NCBI RefSeq assembly: GCF_000023585.1
Contig: NC_012914.1
Location: forward strand, 768,001 to 832,000
Origin: Paenibacillus sp. JDR-2
Lineage (GTDB): Bacteria > Bacillota > Bacilli > Paenibacillales > Paenibacillaceae
Direction: 5' to 3'
Length of the DNA stretch: 64,000 nt
Shown: positions 18,191 to 27,747 of the stretch, piece after piece
Numbering within the stretch: position 1 is the first letter of the stretch
Layout of the letters: each line of letters begins with the position of its first letter
The notes under the pieces: model-generated
Seen by the model: only the letters and a program-made list of their open reading frames with translations
Database searches by the model: none
Told to the model about the DNA's origin: nothing
Translations under genes and position numbers: made by a program

Positions 18191-21100
18191 ATGTTTATAC
18201 GCAAGAAGATGCTGTCGCTTGGTCTCGCGGTGCTCGTAGCGGCTTCCGTTGTTATGCCCGGAATCCAGGGCTCGAGGGTATACGCGGAGGAAGCGGGAGA
18301 GCCAATCGTAACGGAATCCGCATCCCCGTTTATCACGCGCAGCGGCGATAAGCTGATGGACGGCGATCGGGAGTTCCGGTTTATTTCGGCCAACGTGCCA
18401 ACCCTGTCGATGGTTGAGGATATCTACTGGCGGACGCCAACCGAGTGGGAGCAGGAGGATGCGTTCAAGACGCTTGTCCAGATGGGCGGTACGGTAACTA
18501 GGCCGTATGTTCTCTCCGTACGCAAAGCGGATGATCCTGCCGACATGGTGCGCCACATTATGGGCGTCGGCTCGGACGATAAGCTGATCTTTAATGAAGA
18601 TGCGTTTGTCGCTTACGATAAAATGATCCAGCTGGCCGGAGAGTACGGGATTCATCTGATTCTTCCTTTTGTGGACCAGTATCAATGGCAAGGCGGGATT
18701 GCGGAATACGCGGCCTTCCGGGGCAAAAGCAAAGACGCGTTCTGGACCGATCCGCAGCTGATCGCGGATTTCAAGTCGGTCATCTCTTATACGCTTAACC
18801 GCGTGAATACGTTCACCGGGGTTGCCTACAAGGATGATCCAACCATTCTGGCGTGGGAGACGGGCAACGAACTGGTGCCTCAATCTTCGAGCTGGACGCA
18901 TGATATGGCAACTTATATTAAAAGCATCGACGCCAACCATCTCGTGCTCGACGGCAAATACGGCATCGACGACGCTTCCCTGACGGATGACGCGATCGAT
19001 ATCGTCTCCAACCACTACTATCCGGACCATTACCCGAGTTATGCTTCCCAGGTGAACGTCGACAAGAATAAGGCTGCGGGCAAAAAGCCGTTTATCGTAG
19101 GCGAATTTGGCTTCAAGCCAACGAATGAACTCGGAGCCTTCCTCGATAACGCGATCGAGAACGGGACCTCCGGCGCGATGATCTGGAGTCTTCGTTACCA
19201 TAGCCGGGACGGCGGCTTCTATCCGCATACCGAATCGACGTTTAACGGCGTCTTTTACGGAGCGTACCGTTGGCCCGGGTTCCCTTCGGGTGACGGCTTT
19301 GACGAGACCAATATGCTGAACACGCTGAGGGATAAGGCGTTTGAGATCCGCGGAATCAGCGAGCCTCCTTCGCTGCCGAAGCCGGATGCTCCCGTCATGC
19401 TGCCGGTTGATTCCGTGTCGACCATCAGCTGGCTGGGTTCGGTTGGCGCATCGTCTTACCGGGTTGAACGGTCGGAGCAGCCGGACCGCGGCTGGACGAC
19501 AGTTGGCGAAAACGTATATGATGCGGTACCAACGGAATCCCAATTGTTTGACGATACATCCGCGGTAACGGGACAGTCTTATTACTACCGGGTTACGGCG
19601 AAGAACAGCGCTGGCGAATCCGCACCTTCGGCCGTTATCGGGCCGGTTGCGGCAAAACACGTCATTCAGGACGAAATGCGCAATTTCGGTAAGCTGTACA
19701 GCCATACGTCGGATTTGGAATACGAAAGCCGCGATCCGGGTGCTTTTGGCGGTGATGTATCCCGTATCAAAGCATTGGCAACCGACAATCAGCAAAACGT
19801 GCAATACGCGATTCCGCTTCATGAAGACGGCACGCCGGTTAAGGTGAAGTCCGTGACGGTGGAAGGTTACGTCGCTTCGGCAAGCAGCGATCAAAACTTC
19901 AGTCTATCCGCTTCAACGGATGGATCGGCGTTTGAATTGATTGATGCGGAAGCGGCGGAGTCGGGCGGCACCTGGAAAAAACGGTCGTATACGACCGGCG
20001 AGCTGGCTGACGGCGTAAAGGTGCTGCGGATCGACTATCCGGCGGCATCCGCTTCGGGGCAGCTGGGCAAGGTTGTTATCGAGTATGAGCATGACGGTTC
20101 GGCGCTTACGTTCCCGGACTCCGTGCAGCAGGGCGGCATTACGAACGGGATTTTATCCGATGATCTGAACAACTTCCTCAAGATGGATTCGCATTCGGCG
20201 AACCTTGGCTTCTCGTCGGATACGCCGGAATATTTCGGAGGCGATGCGAAGCGGCTGTCCCGTACGTCCAACGAGCACGAATGGTTCACGTACAAGGCGG
20301 AAGGCGACATGAACTACTTCAAGTTCTACGAGTACGCCAGGCAGAACCCGGCCGATTACGTGCTGCCGGACTTCAAGTTCTATACGTCGGCGAACGGCAC
20401 GGATTATACCGAATTCACGAACGTGGTGAAAACGAGCAAGCTGGGCGAAGGCTATTGGGCGAAAACCGACTATATCGCTTATCAGCTGCCGGCAGGCACG
20501 CGTTATGTGAAGTTTGAGTTCCCGGTTGTGCCGGAAAGCCATCAGGATCAGCGCTGGAATCCGCAGGTCAGCAGCCTGCAGATCGGGGTAGGCGGCGCGA
20601 AGCTGGATCCGCCGGCGGAGATAAAGAAATCGGCGATTATCGATGATTTTGAAGGCTATACAGGCTCGAACAACGCTCTCCGTGCGGCTTACAAAGCCAA
20701 TCAAGACGGCTCGCCGGTTACGTTGTCGCTGGATACGGCGGGCAAGGTGAACGGCGCCTATGCGATGAAGCTTGTTACGGATCTCAGCAAAGGCTGGGGC
20801 GGCATGGAGAAGGATCTGGCGGGCGCCGATTGGTCTGGCAACAGCGGCATTCAGCTGTGGGTGAACCCGGGCGGCAAGGAGGTTGGCCTCACGCTGCAGT
20901 TGACCGAAGGCATGGGAACGCAAAACGAAGTGTGGAAATCGGATACCCGCATCAGCGGCAATGAACCGGTACTGGTACAGCTCCCGTTCCGAAATTTCTA
21001 TATTCCGGATTGGTGGAAGAGCAGCCATGCCGGACAGGGCAACGGTACGGTAGATTTAAGCGGAGCCGCTTCGTTTGGCCTTTATTTTGACGGTCCGGCT

Positions 21101-23854
21101 GGCGATACGACCTTAATGATTGACGATATTAAGCTTTATCGCCTGCCTATGATCGATACGTTCGAAGGCTACGGCGGCGATAATGCCAAGCTGGCTGCAG
21201 GTTACTCGGTTAACCCGGATGGCGGTCCGATTACGTTGTCTCTGGATGCCGATCATAAGAGCGAAGGCGGACTGGGTCTAAAGCTGGCTTATGATTTAAC
21301 CGGCAAAGGTTTTGGCGGCGTGACCAAACAGCTTGGAGGCATTGACTGGACCGGCAACAACGGTATTCAGCTGTGGCTGGAGCCGGACGGCCGGAAGCGG
21401 GGCGTGACGGTGCAGGTGAAGGAAACAAGCGGCGAGTATTGGGAAGCGAAAATCGCCACGTCCGGTTCGGCTGCGCAGACCGTCAGCGTTCCTTTCCATC
21501 TGTTTGCGATGCCTAGCTGGAGCGGCAAGGATAACGGGAAGCTCGACATCGGCTCCATTGCGGAATTCTCGGTTTATGTGGACAGAGGAGCGGGAGAAGC
21601 CGGTACCGGCGCGATTTATCTGGATGATATCAAAGCCGCGAAGCTCAAGGATATCGATTCGTTCGACTATTATCAAGGCAGCTCCTCGCTTGTTGGGGCG
21701 GCTTATGTTCGTAATACAAGCGGCGATATGATTACGGCATCACTGGATTCGGCTTGGAAAAAGAGCGGAAGTTACGCGTTGAAACTGGACTACACCTTAA
21801 CCGATGCGCTAGGTTACGCCGGCGTGAACAAGGCGCTTGGCGCCATGAACTGGTCCGAAGGCGGCAATGCCGTTCAGTTCTGGATGCTGCCAAGCGGCGC
21901 GAATCACGGACTGACCTTCCAGTTCAAAGAGACCGACGGCGATATTTGGGAAGCGCAGGTGAATATGGCGGGTACGGAGGAACAGTTTGTGACGATTCCG
22001 CTTGCCGGATTAACCCGTACGCAGTGGTCAACCGGGGATGGCGTCATGGATGTATCCAGCGTAGCCGAATACTCCATATACGTGAATAAAGGCAGCGGCT
22101 CAGCCGGATCTTATTCGGTTAGCTTGGATGAAGTTGGACTGACGACGATTCCGGTAATCGACAACTTCGATTACTATGACGGCCGGGAGCTGGTTGCTCT
22201 GAAGGCGTACACCCGCAACCCTTGGGGCGGCAGCCTGACGATAACGCCGGATGCCGAGCATAAGGAAAGCGGACGTTTCGGTATGAAGTACGAATATTCG
22301 TATCCGGATGCGGCAACAAACTTTGCCGGGGCTACAAAGCTGCTCGGCTTGTCCGATTGGAGCGGCGAGGACGGTATTCGGTTCTGGTATACGCCGGACG
22401 GCTCCGGCCGCAAGCTGGTCGTGCAGTTCAAGGAAGCGGACGGCGAGACTTGGGAGTATTACTTGACTTTGACCGGCACGCAGGCAAAAGTGCTGAAGAT
22501 GCCGTTTGATCAGTTCGTGCATGCGCCGTGGAATACGGCGGGCAACGGCACGCTGGACTTGAACGCGATTACGGAGTTCTCGCTGTACGTGAATCAGGGG
22601 GACGGTACGGTGGGCAGCGGCATCTTGTACTTTGACTCCATTGGTTTGTATCAAGGGAATACCGATCCGACGGATCCAACAGACCCTACGGACCCGACAG
22701 ATCCGGGGCCAAGCGGGCCGTCTAATCCGGGCGTCCCTCAAGATAAGACCGTTTGGGAAGTGACGGCTGACCAGCTCAAGCCTACGGGGCAAGGAACGGT
22801 TCAGTTAAACGCTCCTGCCGGCGTAACCACGCTGAAGCTGCCGCTTCAGGCGGTAGAGCTGATGGGGAAAAACAATCTGCAAATTAAGATTGGCGATGCG
22901 GTTCTCACGGTAGATGCCGGTGTGTTTGTGAACGCATCCAGATATCTCGAGGTAAGCGGACAGGGAGGGTCAACTGGTGCGAGCTTATACATCTCCTTAA
23001 CCGGTTCCAAGGGTCCCGCTGCGGTTCCCGTCTCGACAGGCGAAGGCTGGCATTCTGCGGGAGTGGTATACAATCTTCAAGTTAATATCCAGACAGCAGC
23101 CGGCCGCAAGCTGGAGCTGACGCAATGGTCTCATGCCGTTACCCTGCAGCTTCCGGTAACCGGGGATCTGAATCCGAAGCTTGCCGGTATTTATAGGGAC
23201 GCTCTGGACGGCGAATGGACTTATACCGGCGGCCGCACGGATAAGGAAGGCATGGTTATCCGGACGTTTATTACTCAGTCTGGAAGCTACGCGGTGTTGA
23301 CGAGAGAGAAGCATTTTGCCGATGTTCCGGAAGGCTCCTGGGCCAGCGATGCGATACAGCAACTTGCAGCCTTGGAGATTATTAACGGTACGGATGCGGA
23401 GCATTTTACGCCAAACCGGTCGATTACGCGCGGTGAATTCGCGGTTATTCTTGCGAAGGTGCTGGAGCTGCCTGCTTCTGATAACCTGCCATTTAAGGAT
23501 GTAAATGCGGGTGCTTATTATGCGGATGCGGTTGCGGCTGCCGCGAAAGCCGGCTTGATTCACGGGCGAGGCGCGGACACGTTTGCGCCTAACGACAAGA
23601 TCAGCCGGGAAGAGATGGCGGCTCTGATTGTAAGAGCATTTGAACTAAAGGTTGGGACAGCTGGAGTGACGGATGGACACCAATATAACGACATTAACGC
23701 GATCTCCGGCTGGGCGCTCGAGGCGGTTAACAAGGCTTTTGCTTCCGGCTTGATGAATGGTACCGGAAACGGAAACTTCGCTCCGGATAAGGAAGTTTCC
23801 CGTGCGGAAGCGGCTGTTGGGCTAGCCCGTCTGCTCGACAGGCTGCTGCAATAA
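18191..23854 (+). CDS. SLH-anchored multimodular GH5 hydrolase, probable surface beta-mannanase
   Basis: 1887 aa. Signal peptide of about 33 residues. A GH5 domain covers about 45-400, with acid/base Glu227 (WETGNEL) and nucleophile Glu305 (IVGEFGF). An FN3 domain follows (about 405-490), then two related beta-sandwich modules (about 495-640 and 650-810, beginning DEMRNFGKLYSHTSDLEYES and DDLNNFLKMDSHSANLGFSS). Four CBM11/CIA30-like repeats of about 165 residues come next, each opening I-D-x-F-x-Y (about 815-1495), then a TDP-repeat linker, a further domain (about 1525-1710) and three SLH motifs to the end. The SLH motifs attach it to secondary cell wall polymer, so it cuts polysaccharide at the cell surface beside the transporter. 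Its catalytic and binding modules are homologous to those of the free enzyme at 8331-11114. Confidence 0.9.
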   Translation: MFIRKKMLSLGLAVLVAASVVMPGIQGSRVYAEEAGEPIVTESASPFITRSGDKLMDGDREFRFISANVPTLSMVEDIYWRTPTEWEQEDAFKTLVQMGGTVTRPYVLSVRKADDPADMVRHIMGVGSDDKLIFNEDAFVAYDKMIQLAGEYGIHLILPFVDQYQWQGGIAEYAAFRGKSKDAFWTDPQLIADFKSVISYTLNRVNTFTGVAYKDDPTILAWETGNELVPQSSSWTHDMATYIKSIDANHLVLDGKYGIDDASLTDDAIDIVSNHYYPDHYPSYASQVNVDKNKAAGKKPFIVGEFGFKPTNELGAFLDNAIENGTSGAMIWSLRYHSRDGGFYPHTESTFNGVFYGAYRWPGFPSGDGFDETNMLNTLRDKAFEIRGISEPPSLPKPDAPVMLPVDSVSTISWLGSVGASSYRVERSEQPDRGWTTVGENVYDAVPTESQLFDDTSAVTGQSYYYRVTAKNSAGESAPSAVIGPVAAKHVIQDEMRNFGKLYSHTSDLEYESRDPGAFGGDVSRIKALATDNQQNVQYAIPLHEDGTPVKVKSVTVEGYVASASSDQNFSLSASTDGSAFELIDAEAAESGGTWKKRSYTTGELADGVKVLRIDYPAASASGQLGKVVIEYEHDGSALTFPDSVQQGGITNGILSDDLNNFLKMDSHSANLGFSSDTPEYFGGDAKRLSRTSNEHEWFTYKAEGDMNYFKFYEYARQNPADYVLPDFKFYTSANGTDYTEFTNVVKTSKLGEGYWAKTDYIAYQLPAGTRYVKFEFPVVPESHQDQRWNPQVSSLQIGVGGAKLDPPAEIKKSAIIDDFEGYTGSNNALRAAYKANQDGSPVTLSLDTAGKVNGAYAMKLVTDLSKGWGGMEKDLAGADWSGNSGIQLWVNPGGKEVGLTLQLTEGMGTQNEVWKSDTRISGNEPVLVQLPFRNFYIPDWWKSSHAGQGNGTVDLSGAASFGLYFDGPAGDTTLMIDDIKLYRLPMIDTFEGYGGDNAKLAAGYSVNPDGGPITLSLDADHKSEGGLGLKLAYDLTGKGFGGVTKQLGGIDWTGNNGIQLWLEPDGRKRGVTVQVKETSGEYWEAKIATSGSAAQTVSVPFHLFAMPSWSGKDNGKLDIGSIAEFSVYVDRGAGEAGTGAIYLDDIKAAKLKDIDSFDYYQGSSSLVGAAYVRNTSGDMITASLDSAWKKSGSYALKLDYTLTDALGYAGVNKALGAMNWSEGGNAVQFWMLPSGANHGLTFQFKETDGDIWEAQVNMAGTEEQFVTIPLAGLTRTQWSTGDGVMDVSSVAEYSIYVNKGSGSAGSYSVSLDEVGLTTIPVIDNFDYYDGRELVALKAYTRNPWGGSLTITPDAEHKESGRFGMKYEYSYPDAATNFAGATKLLGLSDWSGEDGIRFWYTPDGSGRKLVVQFKEADGETWEYYLTLTGTQAKVLKMPFDQFVHAPWNTAGNGTLDLNAITEFSLYVNQGDGTVGSGILYFDSIGLYQGNTDPTDPTDPTDPTDPGPSGPSNPGVPQDKTVWEVTADQLKPTGQGTVQLNAPAGVTTLKLPLQAVELMGKNNLQIKIGDAVLTVDAGVFVNASRYLEVSGQGGSTGASLYISLTGSKGPAAVPVSTGEGWHSAGVVYNLQVNIQTAAGRKLELTQWSHAVTLQLPVTGDLNPKLAGIYRDALDGEWTYTGGRTDKEGMVIRTFITQSGSYAVLTREKHFADVPEGSWASDAIQQLAALEIINGTDAEHFTPNRSITRGEFAVILAKVLELPASDNLPFKDVNAGAYYADAVAAAAKAGLIHGRGADTFAPNDKISREEMAALIVRAFELKVGTAGVTDGHQYNDINAISGWALEAVNKAFASGLMNGTGNGNFAPDKEVSRAEAAVGLARLLDRLLQ

Positions 23855-23862
23855 AACAGAAT

Positions 23863-23900
23863 AAAAAGGCGCCATTTAACAATTGTTATGGCGCCTTTTT
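23863..23900 (+). terminator. Terminator of the mannan transporter/GH5 operon
   Basis: AAAAAGGCGCCAT (23863-23875) pairs perfectly with ATGGCGCCTTTTT (23888-23900). It begins 9 bases after the GH5 stop codon and ends in five T. Confidence 0.92.
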
Positions 23901-23927
23901 ATAATAGTGACGGGGGACAGGCTCTTG

Positions 23928-23933
23928 TATAAT
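23928..23933 (+). promoter_or_regulatory. Candidate -10 element of the isomerase/epimerase gene
   Basis: TATAAT at 23928-23933, 40 bases before the chosen start. No clear -35 box is seen. Its position after the terminator suggests an independent promoter. Confidence 0.4.
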
Positions 23934-23972
23934 GATACTAGTACTTATTTACATTTGGATGGAGCTGATCAG

Positions 23973-24803
23973 ATGCTGAAAGGATTAACGCGGGCAGGAA
24001 TTGGACCAATCGGTGATGACAAAGCCTTTATTGAGCAGGCGGCGCGGTACGGATTTCAATCGGTAGATCTGGATACTGCGGGTCTTATTCATACATACGG
24101 TTTGGACGGCGCAAGAGAATTGCTGTCGGCGAACGGGATTTCGGTCGGATCATGCGGCTTCCCGATTGAATGGCGCACGACGGACGAAGCGTTCCGGGAC
24201 GGGCTGTCTCAACTGGAGGAGCAGGCGAAAGCCGCGGCACAACTTGGTTGTACGGCAAGCTGCACGTATATTTTGCCGGCTACGGACGTGTCCCCGGGGA
24301 TTTTCACCATTCAGGCGGTTCGCCGTCTTAGAGAATCTGCAAACATATTAAATAATTACGGAGTTAAGCTTGGACTGGAGTTTGTTGGACCGCATCATTT
24401 GCGTACGGCTTGGAAGTATCCGTTTATCTATTCCATGGAGGATACGCTTGCGTTTGCGGATGCGATCAATGCTCCGAACGTTGGCCTGCTGTTTGATGCT
24501 TATCATTGGTATACAAACGGGTTGGGTACGGAAGATATCGAAAAGCTGTCTCCGGAGCAAATCGTCCATGTTCATATTAACGATGCGAAAGACATTCCTG
24601 TCGAGCAGGTGCTTGACAATGATCGCGTGTATCCGGGCGAAGGCGTTATCGATCTGCCTGGGTTCCTGCGCAGCCTGAAGAAGATTGGCTACACGGGCGC
24701 GGTTGCTCAAGAAATTCTGGCGCCGGGCGACATCGTTAATTCGGTCGAAGAAGCGCTCGAGCGCTCCAAAGCCGGGTTTGATAAGGTGTTTGCTAATATC
24801 TAA
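23973..24803 (+). CDS. Sugar isomerase/epimerase family TIM-barrel protein
   Basis: 276 aa from ATG 23973 (GGAG 10 bases before it); an upstream in-frame TTG at 23883 lies within the preceding terminator and was rejected. Xylose-isomerase-like (AP_endonuc_2) TIM barrel with the expected metal-site acidic residues: LGLEFVGP (Glu), GLLFDAYHWY (Asp, His), VHVHINDA (His, Asp) and AQEI (Glu). Family members interconvert ketoses or act on keto-inositols (IolE/IolI-like). It lies directly after the mannan operon, so conversion of an imported sugar is plausible, but the substrate cannot be stated. Confidence 0.82.
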   Translation: MLKGLTRAGIGPIGDDKAFIEQAARYGFQSVDLDTAGLIHTYGLDGARELLSANGISVGSCGFPIEWRTTDEAFRDGLSQLEEQAKAAAQLGCTASCTYILPATDVSPGIFTIQAVRRLRESANILNNYGVKLGLEFVGPHHLRTAWKYPFIYSMEDTLAFADAINAPNVGLLFDAYHWYTNGLGTEDIEKLSPEQIVHVHINDAKDIPVEQVLDNDRVYPGEGVIDLPGFLRSLKKIGYTGAVAQEILAPGDIVNSVEEALERSKAGFDKVFANI

Positions 24804-24821
24804 ATAGAGTTAATGAAAGTG

Positions 24822-24851
24822 AAACGGCTCTCCCGACAGGGAGAGCCGTTT
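24822..24851 (+). terminator. Terminator of the isomerase/epimerase gene
   Basis: AAACGGCTCTCCC pairs with GGGAGAGCCGTTT around a GACA loop and ends in TTTTC. It starts 18 bases after the stop codon. The remaining 200 bases up to 25054 hold a short GCCCAGCATGGGC palindrome near 24861 and one copy of a 14-mer repeated at 26293. Confidence 0.9.
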
Positions 24852-25054
24852 TCTATGTACGCCCAGCATGGGCGTCATCTCTACGGTGAAAGTCTGGAAT
24901 GGAGGCGCCAATGACAAGCTTGCTGGATTTTTGACCAGAATATCGCCGACCGGTCTCATCGGAACACGGGATAACCCGATAATTTCAGGGTGCTCCCACC
25001 TTTATCCTATATTGCTATACTCTATGCAGCTGGAAGTAAAGCAGACACTCTTCT

Positions 25055-26125
25055 CTAGCTGCTAGGAAAGATGAGCTGCACGGGAATGACAGCGTTCTTC
25101 GGCGAGTATGTATTGTCCATTTGTTCACGTAACAGTCTTACGGCTGTTCGTGCCATCTCCTGTTCATCCTGCTGCACATACGCCACGCGTGCTATATGAG
25201 GATTGTCGAAAGATAGCAATTCGATGTTTGTGTGATGGTTCAAAAGACTGATGGCGGCTGATGTAAGGCGTGCGGTTTCCTCAGTCAAGGTGAAGGCTGC
25301 AGTGATTCCGCTGCGCACCTGTAAGAAGTCGCTTACATAGTCCAAGGCCTGCTCACCCCGTAGAATGTCGAGAGGAATGTGACACCACAAGCTCTTGTCG
25401 ATCGATATGCCTTGATCCGTGTACGCCTTCTCGAAGCCGAACGTGCGATCCTCCACGACTGTATTAGCGTTCTCAGGCGAGATGAGCGCAATCCGCTGAT
25501 GACCCTTGGACAGCAAGTAGGAGACTGCCTTGTACGCACCGCCGTAATTGTCAGATGTAATGGTATACGTCTTAATGTTGCGCAGATACCGGTCGATGAA
25601 CACGCATGGGAATTTATCGAGCGACAGACGCAGCAGCGATTCGTTGTACTTTTCATCCTCTGTCGGAAAAACGATTAGCCCCTGTATACCGAGATCCGTC
25701 AGTGTGCGAATGGCATTCGATTCGATAGCGGAGGACTCGCGCGTGATGCTCAGTACCATGCTGAGGCCAGCTTCTTGCAGGAATTGTTCCGTGTAGTCGA
25801 CGAGCTTCTGAATAACACGGGTTCTCATCGTTGGAATGATGTAGCCGACGAGTGGTAAGGACGATACGCTGCGCAAAGTTGGCGGCGCAACGATGTTATA
25901 AACATCGAGGTTGGCGGAGACAAAAGTACCCTTGCCTTGTACGCGTATAATTAATCCCTCGTCAGCTAGTAGGGTTAAGGCGTTCTTGACTGTTATTTTA
26001 CTTACTTTGAATTCATCCATTAGTTCTTGCTCAGAAGGGATGCGGTCCGTTGGCCGAAGCAGCCCTGATTTAATTTTCCTCATAATATCTTCTTGAATTT
26101 GCTTGTAGAGCGCCAGCTTTTTCAA
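25055..26125 (-). CDS. GntR-LacI hybrid transcriptional repressor (AraR architecture)
   Basis: 356 aa from the TTG at 26125, chosen because GGGGAGA stands about 9 bases upstream; the in-frame ATG at 26143 has no ribosome site but remains possible. N-terminal GntR winged helix (residues about 4-70: YKQIQEDIMRKIKSGLLRP, PSEQELMDEFKVSKITVKNAL, VQGKGTFV), then a LacI-type periplasmic-binding effector domain (LVGYIIPT, GLIVFPTE, CVFIDRY, HQRIALISP). This is the architecture of B. subtilis AraR, the arabinose-responsive repressor. It is divergent from an arabino-oligosaccharide-type transporter operon with a perfect 18-bp palindrome at its head, so it probably represses that operon and is released by a pentose. 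Confidence 0.85.
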   Translation of the reverse strand: MKKLALYKQIQEDIMRKIKSGLLRPTDRIPSEQELMDEFKVSKITVKNALTLLADEGLIIRVQGKGTFVSANLDVYNIVAPPTLRSVSSLPLVGYIIPTMRTRVIQKLVDYTEQFLQEAGLSMVLSITRESSAIESNAIRTLTDLGIQGLIVFPTEDEKYNESLLRLSLDKFPCVFIDRYLRNIKTYTITSDNYGGAYKAVSYLLSKGHQRIALISPENANTVVEDRTFGFEKAYTDQGISIDKSLWCHIPLDILRGEQALDYVSDFLQVRSGITAAFTLTEETARLTSAAISLLNHHTNIELLSFDNPHIARVAYVQQDEQEMARTAVRLLREQMDNTYSPKNAVIPVQLIFPSS

Positions 26126-26308
26126 CTTGCCGCATCTCCCCATAAATTTTATAATTTTATACTCAATTGGTTATATGAACCATATTACCTATACATTATA
26201 ATACGAGTTGTGAAGCGCTTACAATATCGAATCTGAGAGGGAGTACGAAGGGGTCTTTTTCATTAAACGGTTAGAACAATGTTAAGGATAGTGGCGCCAA
26301 TGACAAAC

Positions 26309-26322
26309 TGTAACCGCTTAAA
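26309..26322. promoter_or_regulatory. cre-like CcpA site upstream of the arabinose-type operon
   Basis: TGTAACCGCTTAAA matches 13 of 14 positions of TGWNANCGNTNWCA and lies 67 bases before the binding-protein ATG. Confidence 0.55.
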
Positions 26323-26347
26323 TTAACATTGCTAACTAGTCAACCCA

Positions 26348-26365
26348 TTGTTAAACGTTTAACAA
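26348..26365. promoter_or_regulatory. 18-bp perfect palindrome, probable operator of the GntR-LacI repressor
   Basis: TTGTTAAACGTTTAACAA is perfectly self-complementary and lies 24 bases before the ATG of the binding-protein gene. Size, central CG and position resemble AraR-family operators. A looser relative (ATTAAACGGTTAGA) is visible at about 26262-26275. Confidence 0.7.
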
Positions 26366-26388
26366 CAAAAAGAGAGGATGACGAACAA

Positions 26389-27726
26389 ATGAAAAAACAA
26401 AGTACTTTAATTTCTATCGTTACGATCCTTATTCTGTCACTTGTTTTGTCGGCATGTGGTAAGTCTTCTGATTCAAAATCGGAATCCATGCAGTTAGGCG
26501 CTGATGCTGGTGAGAATGCAACAGAATTGTCATTCTGGACATTCGTAGATTTGCACGGCAAGCATTTGGATAAAATGCTGGGGTTATGGAATCAAGCGAA
26601 CCCAGACAAACAGATTAAGTTAAATGTATCGGTTATGCCTTATGATGATATGCATAACAAGCTCTTATTGGCGGTTACGAGTGGAAAAGGTGCTCCTGAT
26701 ATCGCGGATATCGAGCTTGGTCAATTCCCTAAATTCCTGGAAGGTGACAACGTTCCACTGGAACCTTTGAATGATGTTTTCGCACCGTACAAAGACGTTG
26801 TCGTTCCTTCACGCGTCGCGATTTACAGCAAAGCTGACCAGGTTTATGGATTTGATTATCACGTAGGTGCAACGCTTGCTTTCTACAACACTGAAATTCT
26901 CGAACAAGCAGGTGTTGACTACAAGACGATTAAAACTTGGGAAGATTACAAACAAGCGGGTATCAAAGTATTCGAAAAAACGGGCAAGTACTTAGGAACT
27001 GCTGATACATCAGCTACTTGGCAAGAATCGCTGCTGCTTGCTCAGCAAAATTCCGATTTTACAGATGAGAATGGCAATCCAAAAGTTAACTCGCCTGAAA
27101 TGGTTAAAGCGCTTGAAATGTTAGTAGACCTGCAGAAGAATAATGTTATTCATACGATCCCAGGCGGACAACCGGATACAGAAGAAGCAAAAGGCGAATA
27201 CAACAAGGGCAACTACGCAAGTGCATTAATGCCTGAATGGTATATGTCCCGTTTCGTAAACGAAATGAAGGATCTTAAAGGTAAGTATGCAATTGCTCCA
27301 TTGCCTGTATTTAAAGAAGGCGACCCACGTTCCGTTGGTTTGGGCGGTACAGGTACAGTTGTTACTAAGAGTGGTAAAAACGTTCAGTTGGCAAAAGAAT
27401 TTGTAGCTTTTGCTAAGCTTTCAAAAGAAGCTACTACTGAAATCTGGAATACGCTTGGATTTGACCCAATCAACATGGATGTATGGAAAGATGATGCTGT
27501 AACGAAAAACCCTGATAACGAGTACGTCCAATATTTCAAAACCAATGCGTTTGATACTTTGAATGAAATTAAAGACGAAATTCAAGCGATCAAATCCGTT
27601 AAAGCTTCACCGACGATCGGCAATATCTTCAATACGGTTACTTTGAATGCTATCTTTGAGGATGGCCAAGATGTGAAGGAAGCTCTGGATGAAGCACAAG
27701 CAGCAATTGAACAAGAATTGAAATAA
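26389..27726 (+). CDS. CUT1 sugar-binding lipoprotein (AraN-like)
   Basis: 445 aa from ATG 26389 (AGAGAGG 12 bases upstream); the in-frame upstream start at 26329 would run through the operator palindrome. Lipoprotein signal KKQSTLISIVTILILSLVLSAC with lipobox LSAC. Family 1 extracellular binding protein. With the following two permeases and the GH43 gene it forms an operon like B. subtilis araNPQ, which imports arabino-oligosaccharides. The gene and the two permeases are clearly A+T-richer than flanking genes. Confidence 0.9.
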   Translation: MKKQSTLISIVTILILSLVLSACGKSSDSKSESMQLGADAGENATELSFWTFVDLHGKHLDKMLGLWNQANPDKQIKLNVSVMPYDDMHNKLLLAVTSGKGAPDIADIELGQFPKFLEGDNVPLEPLNDVFAPYKDVVVPSRVAIYSKADQVYGFDYHVGATLAFYNTEILEQAGVDYKTIKTWEDYKQAGIKVFEKTGKYLGTADTSATWQESLLLAQQNSDFTDENGNPKVNSPEMVKALEMLVDLQKNNVIHTIPGGQPDTEEAKGEYNKGNYASALMPEWYMSRFVNEMKDLKGKYAIAPLPVFKEGDPRSVGLGGTGTVVTKSGKNVQLAKEFVAFAKLSKEATTEIWNTLGFDPINMDVWKDDAVTKNPDNEYVQYFKTNAFDTLNEIKDEIQAIKSVKASPTIGNIFNTVTLNAIFEDGQDVKEALDEAQAAIEQELK

Positions 27727-27747
27727 ACATAATAAGTAAATGATTTT

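Noticed and set aside
18149..19894. 581-aa minus-strand open frame
   Set aside because: Antisense of the GH5 catalytic region; Arg/His-rich shadow caused by GC-rich codon third positions.
22670..22710. DNA tandem repeat in the GH5 gene
   Set aside because: It encodes the TDP-repeat linker of the protein; an ordinary linker between modules.
24868..25065. Possible 65-aa plus-strand protein
   Set aside because: No ribosome site, no recognisable domain, overlaps the end of the regulator gene, and spans a terminator-proximal intergenic region.
26203..26222. Additional cre site around GAAGCGCTTACA
   Set aside because: Only 11 of 14 consensus positions match in either orientation; too weak beside the better site at 26309.
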